Below, one piece after another: positions 47,298-61,459 of a stretch of DNA of 64,000 bases. The translations under genes and the position numbers were made by a program. Every line of letters begins with the position of its first letter. The first letter of the stretch is position 1. Source of the DNA: Cordia subcordata (lineage: Eukaryota; Streptophyta; Magnoliopsida; Boraginales; Cordiaceae); contig JAPTOF010000006.1 of the NCBI GenBank assembly GCA_028554755.1, positions 6,938,501 through 7,002,500 on the forward strand. The letters run 5' to 3'. Under the pieces are notes generated by a model, which made no database searches, had not been told where the DNA came from, and worked only from the letters and a program-made list of their open reading frames with translations.

Positions 47298-47970
47298 ATT
47301 AATTAGTAATTAAATTTCTAAATTAAAACTAATCATATATATCCATAATAAAAAATGAACCTTGTGAAGTTCACGATTGAATATTATTTTTAACAGTTAA
47401 TTAATTGACAATTAAATTTCTAATTTATAACTAAGAATATATATCCATAATAGATAATAGGTGAACCTTTTAGAAATCACAAATGAATTATACTCTAAGC
47501 ATCAATTGAGTGATTATTTAATTTTTCAATTAAAACTAATAATTTAATTATATCCACAAAGATAAAAATAATATAAATAAAATAAATAATGAATAAAAAT
47601 AAGCTAATAATAAAATACCTATTTCTATATAAGCGCTGATATGACACTCTTATAATGCTCAAAAAAGTATTTTTTAATAGTAAATGTTAAATTTACTCGG
47701 ATTTAATCTTTTGAATCTCACAAATAAATATTATTTCAAGGATTAATTGATTGAAAATTAAATTTTTAATGCTAATAATATATATACGTAATAGAATTCA
47801 CAAATAAATTTAATCTTAAGCATGAATTGATTGACCGTTTAATATTTTAATTAAGGCTAATAATGTATATTTACAAAGATAAGAAATAATAGAAAGTAAA
47901 ATAATAAAAAAATAAAATAACTATGTCATGTAAGTACTTACATAGCACTCCCACAATGCTAAAAAATGTG
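47298..47970. repeat. AT-rich higher-order tandem repeat
   Basis: A unit of about 100-110 bases (TTAATTGATT..AATTAAATTTCTAATTT.AAACTAA.AATATATATCC.TAATA) recurs about five times. A longer unit ending ATGACACTCTTATAATGCTCA or ATAGCACTCCCACAATGCTA recurs twice. It replaces what should be exon 1 and the promoter of the pseudogene. Confidence 0.65.
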
Positions 47971-47982
47971 TATATATATGTG

Positions 47983-48013
<31 letters not shown>

Positions 48014-48042
48014 CATACATACATACATACACACACACATAT
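47967..48042. repeat. (TA)/(TACA)/(CA) compound microsatellite
   Basis: TATATATGTGTATATAATAT, then (TA)n, (CATA)n and (CA)n in succession. Confidence 0.85.
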
Positions 48043-48338
48043 ACTATGTCATGGGTCATGAGAAAAGAAACTGCTACGTCAATGTTATATTTAATTATTG
48101 TCTTTGACACATTCTGTCATGTGCCTAAACATGCATAAATAGTTTTTTATATTTTTAAATAGATGACAATGGGAGTTAAAACATGCCCTTTTAATATTTT
48201 TAAATGATTGAAAATGGAAGTCAAATGCATGTCCTTTCAACAACATTCTCTCTTATACTATATTAAATGATTACTTCATCCCCCAAAAAACAAAAAAAGT
48301 GATCACTTTATCTAAAATTTTAAATTCATATTTATTAC

Positions 48339-48949
48339 TGTTAGAATACTATTTCCTCCTACATAGAAAAGTAAATAAATCCAAAATTACTTAATAGGAT
48401 CTTTGATTATTTCACCTAATACTAATTATTTTTAAATTAGAACCTCATAATTCTTAACATGGTATCTAAGCTAGACCCTTGGTCTAATTATATATAACCT
48501 CGTATGAATATCCATCCACGTGTGAGTCATTTCACAAGTGACCTGTTTAATCATATCTAACAACGGGTGAATATATCCATTCACGTGAGCGTTATTTTAC
48601 ATGTGACCTATTCGATCATATATTAATCATATTTAACCACGCATGAATATATCCATTCACATGAGAGTCATTCTAATGTGACCTATTCAATTATATTTAA
48701 CCACATGCGTGACATCGTCATATTCGTTCTCGTGTAACCCATATTCCTTAAAACCCAGTGACATACTAATTTCTGCCACATAGAAAAATCAATAAATCTA
48801 AACTCTTGTGGCTCATAATCCTTAAAATCTGATCACATACCATTTCTTGCCACATTGAAAAACTAATAAACTCAAAACTACTTAATAAAATCATGAGTTA
48901 CTCTACCTAACACCAATTGATTTTAAGTTGAACCTCATAATTCTTAACA
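48339..48949 (+). mobile_element. TRIM: miniature LTR retrotransposon without coding region
   Basis: LTRs of 121 bp (48339-48459) and 120 bp (48830-48949) begin TGTTAGAATAC / TGATCACATAC and both end AACCTCATAATTCTTAACA. Directly after the 5' LTR is TGGTATCTAAGC (48460-48471), close to the initiator tRNA-Met primer-binding site TGGTATCAGAGC. Flanking 5-bp sequences are ATTAC (48334-48338) and ATTAT (48950-48954). The 370-bp interior has three or four tandem copies of an about 75-bp unit with AATATATCCATTCACGTGAG and no open frame. Total 611 bp, in the TRIM size range. No good polypurine tract is visible. Confidence 0.8.
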
Positions 48950-49574
48950 ATTATATTAATTTATCATATTGAGGTATTTTGTACTAAGTGATCATGGCAT
49001 GAATTGTAAAATACTTATCACAAATCTTACGATTTTGACAACTATCCTATGAAGTATGTCCAAGCATATATGTTTAAAAACTAATCCTTGAGATATTTGA
49101 AGAGGGGAAGAGCGCCATGGTGATAATTGTGTTATTGATATGATATAGCTAAGTCTAAATTCAAGTTGTTTATTTATTGTAATCATTTATTGTTGCTTGT
49201 TACGTCTAAGATAATTGTATAACAACTCTATACTGTATATGTTGTAAAATGTTATCAATGAAATATGAGAGAAAATAGATGCCTATTGTATATGATTACA
49301 CACATATTAGTGACTATAGAAGACCAACAGAATATGAAAGTGGTTGATGAAGATTGGTGATTGAAGTTTATAAGTTGCAAGGAATTGGAAAAATTGTGAC
49401 TAGCGAAAGGATTTGATGAAGATATGATTCAAGACAGAAAATGACCTCCTTTTTTCTTTTTGTAAGTCAGATATGACCTCCTTTAAATGCAATAGGCAAT
49501 ATAATTTAGGCAAACACATCTCATATTCAACTATTTCCATAAATGCCAACTAAGGAAAAGACTTGACATTTGTA

Positions 49575-50175
49575 GGAAAAAAAAAGACACTTAAGTCTCT
49601 TATTTTTAGGTATTAGACCAAATAAGTCTTTTATTTTTTTTTCTTTTCTTTTTAGGTTCTTCTGTGAGTTAGACTTAACAGTTAAACATCTTTAAAAAAT
49701 TCCATTTATGCCCTTAATGAGTCAAATAACATGAAAAACACATTTCTTTTATTTTTATTTTTCAATAAAGTGACAAAACAAATAAACATATTTTTTAATT
49801 TTCAATTTTTATTTTTAATTACTTTAAAAATGATTATTAATTTTGAGAAAAATACTTATTTTATTCTTTTTCGTTTTCTCTTAGAAAATTTTTTTGAAAC
49901 TTTTCAAATAGTAATATGATACCTGGGAAGATTTTTAATTTTTAAATTTTTTTCACCAACTAAAGTAGAATGAATATGCAGAAAGTAAAAAAATACAAAG
50001 TTTTTGTCTTGTGATTTCTCTCGTTAAGGTCATAAATAATATTTTATGAATATAGTTAACTTTTTTTTTATTAAGTTTAACTTATAGAGGGACTTAGGAA
50101 GGAAAAATTAAATAAAAAATAAAAAACCTATTTAATTTCGTACTTAAAAATAAGGGACCTAGACATTTTTTTTCC
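49575..50175. mobile_element. 601-bp TIR element, absent from the paralogous site
   Basis: The left end GACACTTAAGTCTCTTATTT is the approximate inverse of the right end TAAAAATAAGGGACCTAGAC; the similarity continues inward to GTATTAGACCAAATAAGTC. It splits the upstream region after GAAAAGACTTGACATTTG; the right duplication copy runs on there without it (about 63738-63760). No coding frame. Confidence 0.7.
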
Positions 50176-50361
50176 CACTGTACAGTTCTTTGTACTTTAT
50201 AAGTGGCTCTCCATCCAGAATTTATTGATTCTACCGGAAACTTCTGCAATTCTTTTCAGAATCTGATCATCAACTTCGATCCAAACAAACAAAGAAAAAC
50301 AAAGAAAGAGGATTTATTCGTTCGCAGCCCTCCACTGACCTGTGAATATCTATTAGAATTC

Positions 50362-50365
<4 letters not shown>

Positions 50366-50402
<37 letters not shown>
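50366..50402. repeat. (TA)n microsatellite at the right edge of the left duplication copy
   Basis: Perfect TA repeat of about 18 units. Homology with 63920 ends immediately before it. Confidence 0.9.
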
Positions 50403-50406
<4 letters not shown>

Positions 50407-50644
50407 GAGAATTTGTTGGACTTTCCAGACCCAAATGGATGGCTGGGAATTAGCCCTCGAACTAGAGGGCCTGGAAATGGATGCTTGGGACTGACACACT
50501 TTCAAGTCGAATTTTTTTATTTGTCTTTCACATGCTTTCGCTTTATTGATGATTTTCCCTTTCCATACTTGTTCTCTCTCTAGTCCTTCCGAGGCTTATG
50601 TTCAAGGGATGGGCCGAGAGATTATATTCTTGGCGAAAGGAACG

Positions 50645-50886
50645 AGGATCCCTCTAACTCTTATTTTAATCTTAACTTTTAACTTAAAATTTCAATTATA
50701 TATTTTATATATGAATAAATCTTGACCATTAATTTAAATATCTTACTTCTACCAAAAATAATTTTCTAATCTCATTTTCTCATTCTTTTTTGTTTAAATT
50801 AATGGTCAAGATTTATTAATATAGATGCACAATTGATATTTTAAATTAAAAGGATATGATCAAATACGAATTAAGAAAGGATCCCA
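50645..50886. mobile_element. Foldback MITE with 95-bp arms
   Basis: Left arm 50645-50740 and right arm 50792-50886 are inverted copies. The innermost 25 bases (50714-50738 against 50793-50817) match perfectly. The loop is about 54 bases, so the RNA would form one long hairpin. Both ends carry GGATCC. Confidence 0.75.
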
Positions 50887-51397
50887 TCCCTTAAACGAAA
50901 GGCAAACATAATTACTTGTATAAATCCTCATTTATAGTGCAACCAGCAAATTGGTCTAAGTCCAACATTTCAAAATGATTTCCTTTTTCTAGTTTCCGAA
51001 CTCATTATTGTGTGACGTCCTTAGTCTTTATTTTAAACTAGAGTGTACCTTGTGTAGTGTATGAGAAACACACACGTTTTTAACATCTTTATTATTAATA
51101 GTTAATTTTTACATTTTTTATAAATATATCTTTTAAAATTTAATTTTTAGTAAAATTTTAATATTAATGATATTTTTATTAGAGACCTTCAGTAATTGGA
51201 TAAAACCTTTAAATTATTTTTGATAGATTTTTAGTAAATAAATAAAGTATATAAATTGAGAAATTAAATTAAAAATGATTTAATATTGGAAAAATGAATA
51301 AAATATTTTTTAATTTTATTTTTATATGAAAAATAGTGTCATTAATTGTTGACTTAATAGATTTAAATTAGGTAATAATTGTATATATAAAGAAGGA

Positions 51398-52554
51398 TTA
51401 ATTCCATCTAATAGCCCTAACTTTTATATGGAATGACATTTATTAACCCTTATATATAATTTTAGTCATTTATTGACCCTTGACTTAGGTCAAAGCTAAC
51501 AAAATTATATTTTTATTGATAAAAGTAAATAGTGACTAAATTACCCTTTTTTTAGATTTTGTCTTTAAAAATTACAAAAAGACAAAAATAATTCTTCTAT
51601 CCTGACATATTCTATACAAGGAAAATTTTGTTAAAATATTAACAAATCTTAGCTATTAAATTATATTAAAATGTATTACCTCTATCCAGAAATAACTTTT
51701 CCTCTCATTTTTTTTACTCTTTTATTCCATCATATATGATACAAAGAAATTTTGTTTTTCTTTTTTTCACTTTCAAGTATTAGTTTCTTTTTTTGTGCCA
51801 TTTTTCTATTTCATTTTTTGCCACTTTTTTTCTTGTTATCAAATTTTGAATTGCTTGCTTAATCAAGGGTTGCATTAAGGCCTTGTTTGCTTGCTTCATC
51901 CATTTTGTACTATTTGGATAAAATAAACTTTAAATATCATGCTAAAATATCATTTAATCAGGCAATAATGTTATCAATTTTTTGACATATTTAGCAAATT
52001 AAGAAAGCCAAATATAATAAGCATGCAATTATTGCCAGTAACTAAACTAATGATGCTAGACTCTAAGAACTCAAAATATTGATGAACTTTAACAGAAAAA
52101 GAATTTAACTTAAGATTTTATAATTAGATTAAAATGAAAAAAAAGGCTTTTTTACATGTAAAATCTTCATCAAATTCAAATAGGTCTTTAACAAAATTTA
52201 TAGAAAATCGCTCAAAAATACAAGGGAATATAGTAAAAATAAGATTTATAACATAATCAAAATCAAATGAGTCATTTTTACATTCAAACTTATTATCAAA
52301 ATCAAATGGGATTTTTTATATTTGTAGTTTTGATTTTTGATGTGTGTTTGGTGTTTGGATCCAAAAGAAGATAAAGAAAACAATAATGTAGGAAATGGCA
52401 AGGATACTTTAGTCCAAAAAACGTGTAGTAGTAACTTATTTGTTTATTTTTTTAATAATAATTCATCAAAAAGTTAATAAGTGGCTAAAATTAAATATGG
52501 GGGTCAATAAGTGTTACTTTATATATAAAAGATAGAGTTATTAGATGCAATTAA
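51398..52554. mobile_element. 1.16-kb long-TIR element without coding capacity
   Basis: Left end TTAATTCCATCTAATAGCCC; right end GAGTTATTAGATGCAATTAA. Inverted similarity extends about 85 bases inward (TTTATATGGAATGACATTTA against TAAGTGTTACTTTATATAAA). The inside is AT-rich and shows no transposase. End layout resembles the elements at 19917 and 49575, which begin with similar CTCAAC..CCC or TCTTA blocks. Confidence 0.65.
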
Positions 52555-52596
52555 CTCTATATAGAATGATAGATTTCCACACTTACAATGGTAATT

Positions 52597-52817
52597 TTAT
52601 TTTAAGATACTTATCCTATTAAAATGGACGAAAATCTTATAAGATTTAAGATATCTTATCATGCATCTTTTAAAAAATTCAAAACAAACGATATTTTTAT
52701 CTTGTAAGAAATAAACAATCCATCCAATCTTATTTTTTACAACTATACAACGCATGGTGCATGCGATAAGCTTATAAGATATTTCCAAATTTTAATAGGA
52801 TAAGTATTTTAAAATAA
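52597..52817. mobile_element. 221-bp MITE with near-perfect 29-bp TIRs
   Basis: 52597-52625 and 52789-52817 are inverted copies with one mismatch (core ACTTATCCTATTAAAAT). Weaker pairing goes on inward through ATCTTATAAG and outward for 10-15 bases. No target duplication could be fixed. Confidence 0.75.
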
Positions 52818-53782
52818 GATCATTTCAAACACACTATAACATATACTAAAAATGCATATACTTTCTTTTATATAATATATAGATTATGTCAAAAACTTAA
52901 CATTGTTTTCCAAAGACCTAGTGATCAAGTGGTATGTCTCTCACTTTTAGTGTGAGTGGTCTAAAGATCAATTATAAAATAAGTAAAATATAAAATGCGT
53001 GTTGCCTAAATTCTATTAAGATTAATGATATCGTTAATGGTTGAGTTGCTCACGCTACATTTTATAAAGTAAAAGGGTCTTTAGATACTTAAAATAACAC
53101 ACGAGGCAGCGGCATTTTTTTTATAAATCACAGTGGGTGATAGTGCATTTAACTCAAATTAGTTATCATCCTAAACTGCATAAAATATCTTGATCAGTGC
53201 ACAAAAGAGGAATTTATACTTATGTATTGATATTTAAGTTGGATATTAATTCTGTCTGCAAAAATAAGTTAGAAGAATTTAATTGTGAGACAAGTACGAT
53301 CGGCGCCATCCATTTTGTTGTTCGTCTCCCATCAAATGTGGTAAAAAAATGAGCTGGAGACAAGCCCATATTCTTTCCAAATACTGTTCGCAAAGGAGCA
53401 ACAAAAGAATAGTCTTTCTAACGAGAATAATATTAGACCCCCTTAAGATTAAATTAACATTTTATTGATATGTAAATGTACTATTTAGTGATTCTCGCAT
53501 TAAATTTATTATTTTTAATAATTCCTTCTTTTAAGAGTTTATTATATTTAATGTAAAAATAATTAAAAATGATAAATTAAAATATCGACGTATATATTGA
53601 TATAATTCTAACGGTTATAATGTGTAAGGGTATTATATTGCGCATACATGAATTTATAGTATAATATTAATAAATATAAATGATAACGAAACCATGTACC
53701 TGTTTAAGCCATTGTTATAGAAGACGTAATTATCAATCAGAACCCAATGGAGAATTTAGCATAGATTTTGTATAATGGGGAG
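52818..53782. other. Spacer left of the intact duplication copy
   Basis: AT-rich, no gene. A SINE-like start (CCTAGTGATCAAGTGGTATG at 52918-52937) has an A-box-like core but no convincing B box or target duplication. Confidence 0.5.
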
Positions 53783-54158
53783 GGGGGCGCCAGCGTGGAA
53801 CATTGATTTATGATTGTTTTATTAATTTATAGAAGTCAATTCTGTTGAGTTTTTAGGCAAGGCGTGACCAATGTGAGAGTCAAATGTTGATGTTGTATGA
53901 GCTCTCAATTTTATAGTAATACTAACTTCTGTACACTTATAGGCATTTGCCTTATAAGCAACACTTATCCCTCTCATATTTGCTTCTAAATGTACAACCT
54001 TATGAACAAAGATTAACACAGTAAAGTAAAGAGCCACAGGTAACATTCCCATTTTGTGTCTTCCTCCTCTCCCACAACGTTATAATACAACGAACATCAC
54101 GAATAATCCCTGGGATTTCAGTCTGCCTGCTTGAGACTTCTGCTTATCTGTTTGCTGA

Positions 54159-59549
<5,391 letters not shown>

Positions 59550-59638
59550 GTTACTACTTCAGATGTAACACAACATTTTGTTTCATAATGGTGTTATATG
59601 TAGAGAGGCTCATCTTGAACCTTGGACAATAACAACCT

Positions 59639-59865
59639 GGCTCGTTTGGCTTAACTTTTTTTAAAGCGTTTTTTTTAATCGCTTTTAAAAAATAATTTTT
59701 TTTGAAGTTGAATATTTTGATTTCTAAAAAAAATTGTATTTGAGCTTTTTTTTAATAATTTTAACCTTTTTGAAAGCCAAATCAAATAGTTATTATAAAT
59801 TTAGTATAATTTTTTCAGAAAAAAAAAAAGTAATTTTTCCTGAAAAGAAACCAATCCAAACTGGC
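59639..59865. mobile_element. 227-bp Tourist-like MITE upstream of the beta-glucosidase
   Basis: Left end GGCTCGTTTGGCTTAAC, right end CCAATCCAAACTGGCC, flanked by CCT on both sides (59636-59638 and 59866-59868). It lies 90 bases upstream of the start codon, so it may be in the promoter or leader. Confidence 0.75.
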
Positions 59866-59976
59866 CCCTAGTGTTATAGACAATAAACCTCGTATTTCTG
59901 GCTTGTTGTCCGTATTATTTTTCGGAAGTTTGCGGTCGAATCTAAAATTTTTGTTCGATACAAGTTAAAAGATTTA

Positions 59977-60200
59977 GGGCATGTTTAAATTGGCTTTTCT
60001 TAGAAGCATTTTCTTTTAATAAATTTTAAAAAATAATTTTTTTAGAAGTCAAAAATTTTGACTTCTAAAAAAGTTATATTTGAACCTTTTCTAAAGTTTT
60101 AGTTTTTTAAAGCCAAATTAAATAATTATTGCAAAAATAATATAAATTTTTCAAGAAAAAATATTTTTTCTAAAAAAATTAAAAAAATCCAAACATGCCC
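59977..60200. mobile_element. 224-bp Tourist-like MITE, second copy in the promoter
   Basis: Left end GGGCATGTTTAAATTGGCTT, right end AAATCCAAACATGCCC; flanks are TTA and TCA (one mismatch). It sits 111 bases beyond the copy at 59639-59865, in the same orientation. Confidence 0.8.
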
Positions 60201-60889
60201 TCATTAGATGAGGTGAATGTAGATTACGAATTCTACTCATTCTTTAATGGGTCCGCCTTGTTTATAATATAGACTACAAATCAATACTGTTAATGATGGT
60301 ATAGGGTATAATTGTCACAAAAAAAAATGAAACACTAAAAGCTTTTCTGAAACAATAACTTTTAAAAATAACTAGTTGAAATTGTAAAAAATTTATTTGA
60401 AACACTACTTTTTCATTTTACAATAATTTGAAAAATAATATTTTGACACAGTTAAAATATTAAAAATTGCTTTAAAAACAACTTTTTAATATTGTCAAAA
60501 AGTTAGAGTTGCCCAGTGTGTATTAGAATATTTCTAGGGTATTACCTCCAGTGATCCCACCATGCACCAACTTGACCACCAACCAGTAATATCATGTTGA
60601 GTTCCGAAAGAAAGAGACAACACAAATCATCATCATAATCAAAAGTGACACCTTTTAGATGTATAAAACAGTACAAGTAGGAAAATGACATAATGAAATT
60701 ACAGAGAGATTAAAAAAATAAATAAATAAAGCTAATTAACTTCTGGAAAATATCTGTTTCACCATGTATGCAAGTTTATAGCTTGCACATCCTGCTACTC
60801 CACCACAATAACTGTACTGATGTATGCTTGCTTGTCAAAGCAATTTGTCAGATCAGGGACGTATCATATATGAACAAAGGAATTAAATG

Positions 60890-61170
60890 TAACCCCAGAG
60901 TATAGGTGAGTTGGTAAATGGTCAGATAATTAGGGTGGAAATACTCCGATAACGTAGGTTCGAATCCGTGTGGTGGCAGTTCCCTGTTGAAATATTGTGG
61001 GAGTTGCTGCTGGGTTCGTGACCCGTTGATCCTCTCCTTGGCAGGATGGTCCTCTCCCTGGCAGGGCTGCCACTCATGCACATCCCTGATTTACAACCCA
61101 CCTGCTCATGGGGCCTCTGACACAGGTGGGAAAGGGGCTCGCCTTCGGACTAATCCTTTAAAAAAAAAAC
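60890..61170 (+). mobile_element. Full-length tRNA-derived SINE
   Basis: About 280 bp with an A-box-like TAGGTGAGTTGGTAAATGG (60903-60921) and a B box GGTTCGAATCC (60957-60967) near the 5' end, a longer tRNA-unrelated body, and a tail of about 11 A (61159-61169). The body has GGGGCTCGCCTTCGGACTAA just before the tail. Flanking direct repeats AATTAAATG are at 60881-60889 and 61173-61181, extendable with mismatches. Confidence 0.85.
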
Positions 61171-61181
61171 GAAATTAAATG

Positions 61182-61426
61182 CAAATTTTTACTAAAGTCA
61201 CATAAAAATTTTATGATTTTAAAATTCACTAATACCCCCCTCACATAGATAAAGAATATTATGCAGTCCCTCTAAAAGTTGGTAATTTTGTGCAACATTT
61301 TTTTTATAACATAAAGGCATGGAGAGATTTATTCAATTTCGATAAAACACAGACCACAAAGAAAGTAGTTAGAAGTTGCTTGTAAGTTTGAAAGATGTTA
61401 TACATGGATACGTCTTTGATTCTTTC

Positions 61427-61459
<33 letters not shown>

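Noticed and set aside
47967..48042. Microsatellite considered as a CRISPR-like or regular repeat array
   Set aside because: Simple dinucleotide and tetranucleotide slippage repeats with no spacers; the genome is plant.
50203..50583. 126-codon frame on the plus strand
   Set aside because: Spans a (TA)n run translated as YIYIYI and has no family match; the right duplication copy does not keep it open.
52915..53095. Possible SINE (A-box-like CCTAGTGATCAAGTGG)
   Set aside because: No good B box and no flanking duplication could be seen.
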